Below, piece after piece: positions 34,321-43,044 of a stretch of 64,000 bases of DNA. The notes beneath the pieces were generated by a model, which was given only the letters and a program-made list of their open reading frames with translations, ran no database searches and was not told where the DNA came from. Origin of the DNA: Desulfallas thermosapovorans DSM 6562 (GTDB lineage Bacteria; Bacillota; Desulfotomaculia; Desulfotomaculales; Desulfallaceae); assembly GCF_008124625.1 (NCBI RefSeq), contig NZ_VNHM01000006.1, positions 109,353 to 173,352 on the forward strand, read 5' to 3'. The stretch's first letter is position 1. Every line of letters starts with the position of its first letter. The position numbers and the translations under genes were made by a program.

Positions 34321-35018
34321 ACCCGGCCACCCCCGGGCACATTTTTAAGCTGGTAAAATAAATTACCCGCTGTGTCCAGACTGGCAAAAAAAACTTTTTT
34401 CACGTCATTGATGCCGAATTTGCCCAGCTCCGCAATCAACCATTCCTTATTTAAATTTGCTTTATGCAAATTTTGTTCATTTAACTGCCCGTCAACGATC
34501 AGCGTCAAAGGTAAACCCTCATATTCGGTCTCAATTTTTAAATCCTCGGGCTGCAGGGCCCGTTTTTGGGACTTGGGTATCACACTAAGCTGGCCATTGG
34601 TTTCCAGAATGGCAAATTCCACATCAGCTATATTGGGAAAGTTTTTGGCTCGCAGTTGCTCCAATAAGTCGTTAACGTTATAGCGCAGGTACTTGAGCTC
34701 CGACTCAACCAGCTTGCCATTATCTATTACCACGCTGGGTCTGCCGCAAATAATATCCCGGGCCTGTAAACTTTTCATGGAAACATAGGACAGGCCCACC
34801 TGGGCCACCATTAATATTATAATGGGAATAATACCGCTCAGCAGCGGTATACCGGTATCCTGCATGGGAATGGCGGCCAAGTCGGCAATCATCAATGCCA
34901 CTACCAGCTCAAAGGGCTGCAACTGCCCGATTTCCCGCTTGCCCATGATACGCATAACCATAACAACGGCAATATAGAGGATTAATGTTCTAATTATAAT
35001 CAGCAGCAACACTATCAC
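34317..35018 (-). CDS. DUF421 (YetF-like) membrane protein
   Basis: 233 residues with three N-terminal helices followed by a cytoplasmic domain. Marks: VMRIMGKREIGQLQPFELVV near 22, IADLAAIPM, a conserved ARDIICGRPSVVIDNGKLVE near 85 and LRAKNFPNIADVEFAILETN near 125. DUF421 proteins are common in spore-formers; some relatives lie in germination or stress loci. Coupled to the DUF4363 gene. The ATG/GTG start is at 35018, with CCGGGGTG-type sequence upstream. Confidence 0.85.
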   Translation of the reverse strand: MIVLLLIIIRTLILYIAVVMVMRIMGKREIGQLQPFELVVALMIADLAAIPMQDTGIPLLSGIIPIIILMVAQVGLSYVSMKSLQARDIICGRPSVVIDNGKLVESELKYLRYNVNDLLEQLRAKNFPNIADVEFAILETNGQLSVIPKSQKRALQPEDLKIETEYEGLPLTLIVDGQLNEQNLHKANLNKEWLIAELGKFGINDVKKVFFASLDTAGNLFYQLKNVPGGGRV

Positions 35019-35058
35019 CCGGGGTACATATTAAGTAATTTTTGTTCCACGGTGGTGG

Positions 35059-37605
35059 TTAAAAACAATCAGCCCATCTTACCAGTGGAATTTCAAACTT
35101 CCCCGCCATGAACCGGTGCACCGGCCTTACCCTGACAGTGTAACCATAGGTGCCCTGGGGCAAGGGTACTTTGCCGGTAAACCTGTAAACACCATCCCCC
35201 AACTCTTCTTGCAATTCCATCACCGTGGTATTTAAATTGCTTATATATGGTCCTTTATCATTTCCGAAGGCAATCTCCACAGCTACCTCCGAAGGCTTAA
35301 TAGGGCCCAGCTTGACCACCGATTGCACCATTAAATCTTCACCGGCCTGCATATCCCACCTGCCGTTGGTTTCGGTACGCTCCACTTTCACATGGTGCCA
35401 GTTTTCCCGGATAAACTCTTTAAACCGGCAGGCCTGTTCAGCCGTGGCATAATTTGATTCCATAAAGGCGATCCCCCGGTCAATGGCCGGTATATAAAGC
35501 CTTTCAGTGTACTCCATCACCATTCTGGCGGTACTGAAAAAGGGAATAATTGTCCGCATGGATTCACGCATCATAGCCACCCAGTGAACGGGAACATCCC
35601 CTTGCCGTTCGTAATAAAGGGGTATTACCTTATCCTCCAGTACCTTGTATAAATAATAAGTGTCATTTTTATCCTGCTGAACCTCGTTTAATTGTAAATC
35701 ACCGGGATGACCGATGGCGAAGCCGTTTTTACCGTTATATGCCTCGGGCCACCAGCCATCCAGAACGCTACAGTGCAGTACGCCGTTCATAGCGGCTTTC
35801 ATGCCGCTGGTACCACTGGCTTCCATCGGCCAGCGCGGGGTATTCAGCCAGACATCCACACCGTGCAACAGGTGCCGGGCAACGTTGATATCGTAATTTT
35901 CCAGGAATACTATTTTCCCGCGAAAAGGTTCTTGCCGGGAATAATTTATGATTTTTCTGATTAACTCCTGGCCGGCGCTATCCTTGGGATGGGCCTTGCC
36001 CGCAAATACTATTTGTACCGGCCGGTCCAAATTATTCAGTATAGCCGCCAGCCGGTCCGGGTCACTAAAAACCAGCGCGGCCCGCTTGTAAGTGGCAAAA
36101 CGACGGGCAAAACCTATGGTGAGGGCATGGGGCAGTAAGAATTCCCCCGCCTCGGCGATGAGTGCTTCGGACTCGTGGTTGCGCCGGTGTTCATGCTGGA
36201 TTCTTTCCCTGATATAATTGGTCGTTTTTTCCTTTAGCTTTAAATGTGTCTCCCAAATCTCCTGCGAGGGAATATCATCAAGCCGCCGCCAAAAGTTTGG
36301 GTTCGTCACCTGGTCCATCCAGTCCTCACCCAGGTATTTGCTGAAAAGATTTTTCCATGGCTCAGCAATCCATGACCTGGTATGCACCCCGTTGGTTACC
36401 GAAGTAACCGGAACTTCCTCGACGGGAATGGATGGATAAAACCGGTGCAACATCTGGCGGGTAACTTCACCATGCAATTTACTGACTCCGTTACAAAAAC
36501 CCGCCATACGCGTAGCTAAAACGGTCATATTAAATTCGTTTTGATCGGCATCCCAACCAAGCTCCAATAGTTTATCACAGTCCATGCCGGTATCCCGGCA
36601 TAATTCAGCCAGGTACTTTTCCGCCAGATGGCGTTCAAAAACATCATGCCCGGCAGGTACCGGAGTATGGGTGGTAAATATGGTATTGGCCCGGATAGCT
36701 TCCCGGGCTGTGGCTGTAGGCACCCCCTGGCTGACCATCTCCCGCAGCCGTTCCAGGGTCAAAAAAGCAGAGTGCCCTTCATTAATATGCCAGACTGCCG
36801 GAGTTATACCCAACTCCCTTAATGCCCTGACCCCCCCCACACCTAGTAATATTTCCTGTTGAATGCGCATCTCCCGGTCGCCACCGTATAATTGGCCGGT
36901 GATCCGGCGGTCTTCTTCCATATTTAATGGAAGGTTGGTATCCAAAAGAATCAACTGTGCCAATCCCACCCGGGCTTTCCATATCCTTGCAAACACAGTC
37001 CTACCGGGCAACTCCACCGATACGGTGGTATCCAGGCCGCTGTCTCCAACCACCGGTGTAATGGGCATTTCATTAAAATTCAAATCCGGGTAATATGTTT
37101 CCTGGCGACCGTCGGGATTAATAAACTGGTTGAAGTAACCATGCTTGTATAATAAACCCACCCCCACCAACGGCAAACCAAGATCGCTGGCCGATTTGAT
37201 ATGATCCCCGGCCAGCACGCCAAGACCGCCGGAATAAATGGGACAGGATTCATGTATGCCGAATTCAGCGGAAAAGTAAGCAATGATTTTATCTTTATAA
37301 CGGGAATGAACCCTGGTAAACCATTTTTCATCGTTGATATACCGGTCAAAATCAGCCATGACCGCATCATACTTGTTTAAAAAATGCTGATCGGCTGCCG
37401 CCCGGTCCAATTCTTCCCGGCGCACCCCCAATAAAAACTTCACCGGGTTATGTTCCACCCGCTCCCAAAGATCGGAGTTAATCTCCTGATACAGTTCCCT
37501 GGCCGGTTTATGCCAGCTAAACCAAAGGTTGTAGGACAATTCACGCAAGCGGGCAATGCGTTCCGGCAGTGGCGGTTTAACTGTAACAGTACGGAAATAA
37601 AACAT
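35059..37605 (-). CDS. glgP: Alpha-glucan (glycogen) phosphorylase
   Basis: 848 residues of the bacterial alpha-glucan phosphorylase subgroup that starts with a DUF3417-type region (RIARLRELSYNLWFSWHKPA). It releases glucose 1-phosphate from glycogen or maltodextrin using pyridoxal phosphate. Catalytic marks: SAEFGIHESCPIYSGGLGVL near 110, HINEGHSAFLTLERL, HTPVPAGHDVFERH near 315, and the PLP lysine motif EASGTSGMKAAMNG near 605. ATG 37605 follows CGGAGG. The final ~90 residues form an extra beta-rich domain (VEVAFG-like segment VAVEIAFGNDKG). No other glycogen enzyme is nearby. Confidence 0.93.
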   Translation of the reverse strand: MFYFRTVTVKPPLPERIARLRELSYNLWFSWHKPARELYQEINSDLWERVEHNPVKFLLGVRREELDRAAADQHFLNKYDAVMADFDRYINDEKWFTRVHSRYKDKIIAYFSAEFGIHESCPIYSGGLGVLAGDHIKSASDLGLPLVGVGLLYKHGYFNQFINPDGRQETYYPDLNFNEMPITPVVGDSGLDTTVSVELPGRTVFARIWKARVGLAQLILLDTNLPLNMEEDRRITGQLYGGDREMRIQQEILLGVGGVRALRELGITPAVWHINEGHSAFLTLERLREMVSQGVPTATAREAIRANTIFTTHTPVPAGHDVFERHLAEKYLAELCRDTGMDCDKLLELGWDADQNEFNMTVLATRMAGFCNGVSKLHGEVTRQMLHRFYPSIPVEEVPVTSVTNGVHTRSWIAEPWKNLFSKYLGEDWMDQVTNPNFWRRLDDIPSQEIWETHLKLKEKTTNYIRERIQHEHRRNHESEALIAEAGEFLLPHALTIGFARRFATYKRAALVFSDPDRLAAILNNLDRPVQIVFAGKAHPKDSAGQELIRKIINYSRQEPFRGKIVFLENYDINVARHLLHGVDVWLNTPRWPMEASGTSGMKAAMNGVLHCSVLDGWWPEAYNGKNGFAIGHPGDLQLNEVQQDKNDTYYLYKVLEDKVIPLYYERQGDVPVHWVAMMRESMRTIIPFFSTARMVMEYTERLYIPAIDRGIAFMESNYATAEQACRFKEFIRENWHHVKVERTETNGRWDMQAGEDLMVQSVVKLGPIKPSEVAVEIAFGNDKGPYISNLNTTVMELQEELGDGVYRFTGKVPLPQGTYGYTVRVRPVHRFMAGKFEIPLVRWADCF

Positions 37606-37682
37606 TATGATACCTCCGTTATCTCATGTATGATTTTTTTATTTTATCCTGGGCAAGGAAACACAATACAAGGTAATAAAAA

Positions 37683-37724
37683 CAAAAAAAACCGCCAAGG
37701 GGTTTTGAACCCGCCTGTCGGTTT
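37683..37724 (-). terminator. Intrinsic terminator after the zinc-ribbon gene
   Basis: Read on the minus strand, AACCG...CGGTT closes a bulged stem (GGCGGGTT with AACCCC inside) and is followed by a run of eight T. It separates the zinc-ribbon gene from glgP. Confidence 0.6.
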
Positions 37725-37779
37725 ATCGTAAAACCAATAAGGTTAGTTTTATGTCGTTAACGTTTTTACTACCAATCAT

Positions 37780-38088
37780 TTAGGCCCAGGAACGGGCATT
37801 ACGCTTGGACTGGAAACAATCCTTACAGTAAACCGGCCTGCTGCCGTTGGGCTTAAAAGGTACACTGGTCATTGCGCCGCATTCATCACAAACTACTTCA
37901 TACATTTGCCTTTCCCTTGCACCACCGGCACGGAAATTATTATTCTGGCGGCGCGCCTTGCGGCATTCCGGGCAGCGGGAAGGAGCGTTTTCGAAACCTT
38001 TTTCGAAGAAAAATTCCTGTTCACCGGCCGTAAATACAAACTCCTCACCACAATCCCTGCAAACTAAATTCTTGTCCGAGAAAACCAT
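37780..38088 (-). CDS. Small CxxC zinc-ribbon protein
   Basis: 102 residues with four CxxC pairs: LVCRDCGEEF, SRCPECRKARR, VVCDECGAMTS and VYCKDCFQ. These should bind two zinc ions. The protein belongs to the small zinc-ribbon group related to the CxxC_CXXC_SSSS/zinc-binding families with a QNNNFRAGG linker; role unknown, possibly nucleic-acid binding. ATG 38088 is used; AAGGAGG lies 14 bases upstream, a little far. Confidence 0.72.
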   Translation of the reverse strand: MVFSDKNLVCRDCGEEFVFTAGEQEFFFEKGFENAPSRCPECRKARRQNNNFRAGGARERQMYEVVCDECGAMTSVPFKPNGSRPVYCKDCFQSKRNARSWA

Positions 38089-38247
38089 ACCTTTAAAATT
38101 GTCCTCCTTATGAATTATTATTACCCTATGGAACCTTTGACAGATGATTCGCCTATTCATAAGAGGACAGACAAACACCGCAAAACAATTCCACGAGTAC
38201 CTGATATAATAATATGAGAAAACTATTCAAATTACAATAAGCACTTT

Positions 38248-38802
38248 TTATAATTTTCTTGCCCTTAATATTGAAGCCCATTTTTTAGGTTTCTCCGGGC
38301 CTGGTTTTTCTACCGTTGCTGGTTCTTCTACAGTGGCGGCAATTTCTGATCTGGCCGGCAAAAAGCCCACCGGGTAAATAACCTCCGGGCGGTATTGTCC
38401 ATTTTCCATACGACGGCGCATATCCAATACCGATTTCTCCAACTGTTCCACCCGCTCCCAGGTGGTTTTTTTCTTTTCGGCCTCCACCAGGCACGCCAAA
38501 TCCCTGAGCCTGCCGCGTAATTTGAAATTCTCGGCACTTAAGCGCTCAATTTCGCCGGCCATCTCCAGATACTTTTCATTACTGAACAAAGTATTTTCCA
38601 ACTGCTCGATACGTTCCCGGTAAATACTGTTAGTCCGGCTTAATGCTTCGTTTTCCACAACACTGCTGCGTAATTTTTCTTCCATCTCTTGATTCAAGGT
38701 ACCGTTAACAAAACGATAGGTTAAAAGTGAACCAACTGCCGCACCCGCACTCAGCCATGTCAAAATCATTGCCCCTTCTATTAGCACAACCAATCCCCCC
38801 AT
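38248..38802 (-). CDS. Hypothetical membrane-anchored coiled-coil protein
   Basis: Up to 184 residues: one N-terminal membrane helix (LTWLSAGAAVGSLLTYRFV), then a coiled coil of about 90 residues (residues ~38-130, e.g. RERIEQLENTLFSNEKYLEM) and a proline-rich basic tail (EKPGPEKPKKWASILRARKL). This layout resembles small scaffold or division-associated proteins, but no family was recognised. The start is uncertain: ATG 38802, GTG 38787 (best spaced from GGGGGG) or ATG 38769. Confidence 0.55.
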   Translation of the reverse strand: MGGLVVLIEGAMILTWLSAGAAVGSLLTYRFVNGTLNQEMEEKLRSSVVENEALSRTNSIYRERIEQLENTLFSNEKYLEMAGEIERLSAENFKLRGRLRDLACLVEAEKKKTTWERVEQLEKSVLDMRRRMENGQYRPEVIYPVGFLPARSEIAATVEEPATVEKPGPEKPKKWASILRARKL

Positions 38803-38947
38803 TAAAGTTATATCTAATTTCCTATTCTAGATAAATATGGTTTTTCCTTCCATAAAACATAAAATACCAGTCTTTTTTTGGAGCATCTTTTGATTTGATG
38901 GGGTACCTGGATTCACAATTAAAGAGTCTACTGGAAAGGCAACCTTT

Positions 38948-38965
38948 GGTGCCAAGCACCCGGCC
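38948..38965. repeat. Degenerate member of the GGTGCCGGGTG repeat family
   Basis: GGTGCCAAGCACCCGGCC resembles both ends of the palindrome with the middle missing. The flanking CAACCTTT on the left and TTTTCGAACTGGCTCTT on the right recall the outer parts of other copies. Low confidence because it is short. Confidence 0.4.
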
Positions 38966-39071
38966 ATCAATACTTTTCGAACTGGCTCTTAAATTTAATT
39001 TTAAAATAAAGGTAAACCTGTAAACAGCAGCGAAAATATAGTGGAAGAATTTATAAAAATGGGGGAAATTA

Positions 39072-39947
39072 ATGAATGCCGAAAAAATCGCGCTAATTAC
39101 CGACAGTACTTGCGACCTGCCCGATGAACTGTTACAAAAGCTAAATGCCTGGATGCTGCCTTTAAAAATTATTTACAAGGACCGCATTTTTGCAGACAGG
39201 TTGGAAATAAAGCCCCAGGAGGTATATAATAACTTTTCCCGGGAGGTGCCCACCACTTCCCAACCTTCACCCGAAGAGACCCGCTCGTTATTTGAAAAAC
39301 TTTACGCCCGGGGTTTTACCCACGCCATAGCCATCCACATTTCCAGCGGGCTTAGCGGCACATATGAAACCGTAAAAATGGTGGCCGGGCAATTTAACAA
39401 AATGATGGTGGAAGTAATTGATTCCAAGGCCCTGTCCCTGGCCCTGGGTTTTTTGGTGCAGGAAGCCAGCCAATGTATCCAAAGCGGCCTGTGTTTTGAA
39501 AATGTAATCGCCCGGGTACGGAAGTTGCAAAAAAACGTCAAGGTATACTTTGTGGTCAAAACTCTGGAATACCTGAAAAAAGGCGGGCGGATTGGTTATG
39601 TTGAGGGGACCTTGGGGCAGATACTGGACATTAAGCCGATTATCTCCATTAACGATGAGGGCAAGTATTACAGCTTTTGCAAAGCCCGGGGCAGAAGAAA
39701 ATCCATCAGTAAGATGGTGGATATTTTAAGGGAACAGGCGGCGGGTAAAAGAATCAATCTGGCCGTGGCCCATGGTGATGCCCGGGAGGAAGCGGAGTCA
39801 CTTTTGGATAGGATACTAAATATGAAGGATTTAAAGGTTAATGAAGCCATGTTCAGCCAGTTAAGCCCCGTAATGGTGGTACATACCGGACCGGGCCTGA
39901 TTGGACTTGCCTTTCACGAAGTTACCGAGGCCGGTACCGGCAAATAG
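39072..39947 (+). CDS. DegV family fatty-acid-binding protein
   Basis: 291 residues. DegV marks: ITDSTCDLPDELLQKLNAWM at the start, VPTTSQPSPEE near 60, IHISSGLSGTYETVKM near 90 and LKKGGRIGYVEGTLGQILDI near 178. DegV/FakB-type proteins hold a fatty acid that a kinase (FakA) phosphorylates; no fakA is adjacent. ATG 39072 follows GGGGGAAA. It is 15 bases before the YaiI gene, so probably co-transcribed. Confidence 0.9.
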   Translation: MNAEKIALITDSTCDLPDELLQKLNAWMLPLKIIYKDRIFADRLEIKPQEVYNNFSREVPTTSQPSPEETRSLFEKLYARGFTHAIAIHISSGLSGTYETVKMVAGQFNKMMVEVIDSKALSLALGFLVQEASQCIQSGLCFENVIARVRKLQKNVKVYFVVKTLEYLKKGGRIGYVEGTLGQILDIKPIISINDEGKYYSFCKARGRRKSISKMVDILREQAAGKRINLAVAHGDAREEAESLLDRILNMKDLKVNEAMFSQLSPVMVVHTGPGLIGLAFHEVTEAGTGK

Positions 39948-39962
39948 AAGAAGGCGAGTAAA

Positions 39963-40403
39963 ATGAAAATTATCGTTGATGCCGACGCTTGTCCTAAAAA
40001 TGCACTGCATATATGTACCCGCCTGGCCGCCGCTTATGGCATTACCCTGCAAACTGTGGCCAGTTTTAATCATAATATTAATTCCGAACACCATACCGTT
40101 GTGGGAAATGCTGCCCAGGAAACCGATCTGGCCGTCACCAATATGACGGCCAGGGGCGATATTGTGGTCACCCAGGACACTGGCCTGGCCGCCATGGTGT
40201 TGGGTAAAGGAGCCGCGGCCATATCACCCGGTGGAAAGATATTCCGCAAGGAAACCATTGTTTTTTTATTGGAGGAAAGGGAAGGCAAGGCCAGGCTGCG
40301 CCGGGGTGGCGGGCGCACCAAAGGCCCGCGCAAGCGTACACCCGAGGACGATGTCCGGTTTGAGGCCAACCTGCACAAGCTAATTGAAGAATTAACCCGG
40401 TAA
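39963..40403 (+). CDS. YaiI/YqxD family (DUF188) protein
   Basis: 146 residues with the family opening [36 protein letters not shown] near 58, and [18 protein letters not shown] near the C-terminus. The aspartates resemble PIN/NYN nuclease-like sites, but activity is unproven. ATG 39963 follows GAAGGCGAG. Part of a two-gene unit with degV. Confidence 0.9.
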   Translation: MKIIVDADACPKNALHICTRLAAAYGITLQTVASFNHNINSEHHTVVGNAAQETDLAVTNMTARGDIVVTQDTGLAAMVLGKGAAAISPGGKIFRKETIVFLLEEREGKARLRRGGGRTKGPRKRTPEDDVRFEANLHKLIEELTR

Positions 40404-40439
40404 TCCCCTATACCCGCAAAAACTGCACAACCCTCATCC

Positions 40440-40730
40440 TTAACCCCTGTATTTACCTACTTTTTCCGCCATGGTCACCCCTTGGGGGGCATAGTCTATT
40501 TTAACCAGGGTTACTACCCGCCGTGCCCCGGCATCTACACAGGCCTGCTGGGCTTTTTTCACTATCTCCAGCAATTCATCCAGTTCCCCTTCCATGGTGG
40601 TTTCCATGGGTCCCACCTCATAAGGAACACCGGACCGCTGCACCACTGCTATAGCCTTGTCCACCACCCCGTAAATATCCCCGCCGGGCACCTGGGGCAG
40701 CACCTGAAAACTGACATTAATCACGGGCAT
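40440..40730 (-). CDS. MTH1187-family thiamine-binding protein
   Basis: 96 residues of the MTH1187/YkoF-like family (ferredoxin-like fold): MPVINVSFQVLPQVPGGDIY, VGPMETTMEGELDELLEIVK and RRVVTLVKIDYAPQG. Family members bind thiamine or related pyrimidines, sometimes for uptake systems. It lies 165 bases downstream of thiN, on the same strand, and so is likely the third gene of the TPP-riboswitch-controlled unit. That arrangement independently supports a thiamine-related role. Confidence 0.82.
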   Translation of the reverse strand: MPVINVSFQVLPQVPGGDIYGVVDKAIAVVQRSGVPYEVGPMETTMEGELDELLEIVKKAQQACVDAGARRVVTLVKIDYAPQGVTMAEKVGKYRG

Positions 40731-40895
40731 TTTTTATGCACTCCTTTTTGCCCTACCAGTTACAATATTTCCTCTTTTTACCTTTAAACCTTGTCTTCAT
40801 GCCTTCCCAGGGCGCAAAACGTCATGAAAGAATTTCTTTCAGACTTCCAACGCCCGGTATCATGGCATCGCCGGTATCACATCATTCGCAGCGAT

Positions 40896-41534
40896 TTATT
40901 TTACTCTGACCAGCAGCATCAATCCCGAGGCGATGGTAATATCAGCCCGGTTACCGGCCAACCGGTTGCTGATACCATAGGGGTTGCCTATGCTGAAGGT
41001 GGCGTTTTCAAGCGGCCACCGGGCACCCCGCACCTGCACCCCCGTGACCACCCCGGTAAGGGGCAACAGCGAAAATTCATCGCCCGGCCGTCCCTTGACC
41101 ACAGCGGGCTGCCGGGGTGCCACCAGGTTGATTTCGTTGTATTCATTGATAATCCTGGCCGGGACCCGGTGGTCCAGGGCTACCCGCAGCAGGTGCACAT
41201 TGGCCAGGGTATGGTCAAAACGATTGCCCGTGGCCCCCAGGATTATCACTTCATCCGGGCGGCAGGCCAGCGCCTCGGCTAAAGCCAGGGCAGTATCGGT
41301 GTCATCCTTTTCGGCGGGGTACTCCTTGATGGCCACCCCCTGCCGCCGGTAACTTTCCAGCAATGACGGGTCTATGGAATCCATATCCCCCACAATAACC
41401 CCGGGGACAATACCCAAAGCGGCCGCATAATTTGTCCCGCTGTCCACACAAATCAGCCGGTCGGCCCCGGCCAGGACACGCTTTAGCCACTGCAAATCCT
41501 CCACCGTGCCCCCGGTCAATATAACACAACGCAT
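40896..41534 (-). CDS. thiN: Thiamine diphosphokinase
   Basis: 212-residue ThiN, which transfers pyrophosphate from ATP to thiamine to give thiamine diphosphate. Signatures: DRLICVDSGTNYAAALGIVP near 28, GDMDSID near 50, EKDDTDTALALAEAL near 75 and GATGNRFDHTLANVHLL near 100, with a C-terminal beta-barrel domain (GNPYGISNRL). ATG 41534 follows GAAGGTGAA. It lies between the DsrE and MTH1187 genes under a TPP riboswitch. Confidence 0.92.
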   Translation of the reverse strand: MRCVILTGGTVEDLQWLKRVLAGADRLICVDSGTNYAAALGIVPGVIVGDMDSIDPSLLESYRRQGVAIKEYPAEKDDTDTALALAEALACRPDEVIILGATGNRFDHTLANVHLLRVALDHRVPARIINEYNEINLVAPRQPAVVKGRPGDEFSLLPLTGVVTGVQVRGARWPLENATFSIGNPYGISNRLAGNRADITIASGLMLLVRVK

Positions 41535-41583
41535 TGATTCACCTTCGTTTTAATTAGGTTTTACTCTGTGTTAGTATGCGTGA

Positions 41584-41931
41584 TCAAGGTTTTATGTAAG
41601 CATATCCCTGGGATTGTTTTTTGGCGATTTCAGTTATACCCGCCGGCACTACCCGGACATAGGCGGGCAATGATTTTTCAGCCAAAGAGTGCATATTCAG
41701 TGCATTGCGGCAAGCGGCAAAAACAACCCCCAACGCGGCCAACTCTTGCATTTCCCGGTGCAGGTCCTCCTCCGGGCCACTGCCATAAGCGGTTACCGCT
41801 GCACCGTTGGCCACAATTTCAATATCCGCCTGGCCCTGCCCAACGTCCTTGATAAAATTTTGGACATTTACAATTACCCTGGGCCACCTTGGGTTTTCAT
41901 TGACATGAAAAAGAACCTTCAACCTGCTCAT
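41584..41931 (-). CDS. DsrE/DsrF-family protein, first gene of the TPP-riboswitch unit
   Basis: 115 residues of the DsrE/F-like family: LKVLFHVNENPRWPRVIVNV at the start, DIEIVANGAAVTAY near 38, and the conserved cysteine in FAACRNALNMHS near 72. DsrE-like proteins are persulfide carriers or small sulfur relay factors. Since thiamine synthesis requires sulfur transfer for its thiazole, a sulfur-relay role is attractive, but it is inference. ATG 41931 follows AAAGGAG, directly after the riboswitch terminator. Confidence 0.8.
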   Translation of the reverse strand: MSRLKVLFHVNENPRWPRVIVNVQNFIKDVGQGQADIEIVANGAAVTAYGSGPEEDLHREMQELAALGVVFAACRNALNMHSLAEKSLPAYVRVVPAGITEIAKKQSQGYAYIKP

Positions 41932-41953
41932 AATCGATAATCTCCTTTCACAG

Positions 41954-41998
41954 TAATAAAAAATTTAAAAGCGCACCCACAGGTCAGGTGCGCTTTAT
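41954..41998 (-). terminator. Expression-platform terminator of the TPP riboswitch
   Basis: AAAGCGCACC and GGTGCGCTTT form a perfect ten-base stem (41968-41977 with 41987-41996), followed on the minus strand by a T-rich run (TTAAATTTTTTATT). Placed between the aptamer and the DsrE gene, it indicates control by transcription termination. Confidence 0.85.
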
Positions 41999-42010
41999 AA
42001 ATGTAGTTCA

Positions 42011-42100
42011 AACCTTTCCTACGCGGGCATTACCCCGATCAGGTCAACGGGTCAGGTGCTTACAGCCCTTTCTCAGCCCATATCATGAGCTCCCCCGGTT
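42011..42100 (-). promoter_or_regulatory. TPP riboswitch (THI box) aptamer
   Basis: On the minus strand the sequence has the conserved parts in order: GGGGGAGC, the GGGCTGAGAAAGGGCT helix-junction, GACCCGTTGACCTGATCGGG, and the GTAATGCCCGCGTAGGAA 3' half. Ends AACC and GGTT pair as P1. TPP binding would favour the downstream terminator and shut off the DsrE-thiN-MTH1187 genes. This is a canonical aptamer. Confidence 0.95.
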
Positions 42101-42118
42101 GAATTATTATTTTTTTAT

Positions 42119-42146
42119 ATTATATATCATTACGCCACACGGTCAA
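42119..42146 (-). promoter_or_regulatory. Sigma-A promoter of the thiamine unit
   Basis: On the minus strand, TTGACC (42141-42146), 16 bases, then a perfect TATAAT (42119-42124), ending about 19 bases before the aptamer. Confidence 0.75.
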
Positions 42147-42204
42147 TACACAGGCCCCCGGATTAGTTAACCCGGCACCGGATGTAATATGAACTCTTTA
42201 GCTG

Positions 42205-42942
42205 CTAACCCGGAATCAAGCCGCTCCTTTTAAAGGGCTCCAATAATCGCTGCACCGCCGGCACAGTGACCTCACCCGCCAGTAATTCTTTTAACCCGCC
42301 TTTGTAAACCATATTGCCTTGATCTATCACCGCCACTTTATCCGTGAGGTAGGGAATTTCGTTAAAATCATGGGTAACGAAAACGGTGGTGACGCCGGTA
42401 TTGGCCAGCAGTGCCCCCAACTCCTCCAGAAGCTCCAGCCGCGTGGAAAAATCAAGGGCTGAAAAGGGCTCATCTAAAAATACAACCTCGGGTTCTAAAA
42501 CGAATGCCCGGGCCAGGCTGACCCGCTGTGCCTCGCCTCCGGACAAATGCAGCGGCTTGCGGTGGCGCAAGGCGGTTATGCCGAACCGCTCCAGCCAGTA
42601 ATCCACCCGGCGCTGCCTTTGGGCCCCGGTGATACCCCTGAAATACATGCCCTGGGCGACGTTATTGAACACTGTGGTATTTAACAAAAGCGGTTCCTGA
42701 AACACCACGGCCATACGGCGACGAAAGTCCAGGCTGTTTTTACCCGTCACCTTCTCCCCCCGGAAAAATACCTCCCCGGATGTGGGAGGCTCCAGCAAAG
42801 CCAGCACTTTTAAAAAGGTGCTCTTGCCCGCTCCGTTGGGGCCAATCACCGCCAGGCGTTCCCCTCTCTCCAGATGGAAATCATCGATTTGTAAAATAGT
42901 TTTGTTATCCTTTACCAGTACCACGTCTTTTAAAGCTAGCAT
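42205..42942 (-). CDS. ABC transporter ATP-binding protein, tungstate/molybdate (TupC)-like, orphan
   Basis: 245-residue ABC ATPase. Walker A GPNGAGKSTFLK near 35, Q-loop VFQEPLLLNTTV near 82, signature LSGGEAQRVSLARA near 135, Walker B EVVFLDEPFSALD near 155 and the H-loop VTHDFNEIP. The overall sequence resembles TupC/WtpC-type ATPases of tungstate or molybdate uptake. No permease or binding protein is adjacent, so its partners must be elsewhere or it is an isolated remnant. The start is an ATG at 42942 with a weak ribosome site. Confidence 0.8.
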   Translation of the reverse strand: MLALKDVVLVKDNKTILQIDDFHLERGERLAVIGPNGAGKSTFLKVLALLEPPTSGEVFFRGEKVTGKNSLDFRRRMAVVFQEPLLLNTTVFNNVAQGMYFRGITGAQRQRRVDYWLERFGITALRHRKPLHLSGGEAQRVSLARAFVLEPEVVFLDEPFSALDFSTRLELLEELGALLANTGVTTVFVTHDFNEIPYLTDKVAVIDQGNMVYKGGLKELLAGEVTVPAVQRLLEPFKRSGLIPG

Positions 42943-43044
42943 AGGGTTTACTCCCTTGAGTGTTTGTTACCGGTCTAATTTTAAAGCTAATTTTATATTC
43001 GGTGTAAGGGTTAAGTCAAGCTAATACACCGGTTACCAATGTAT

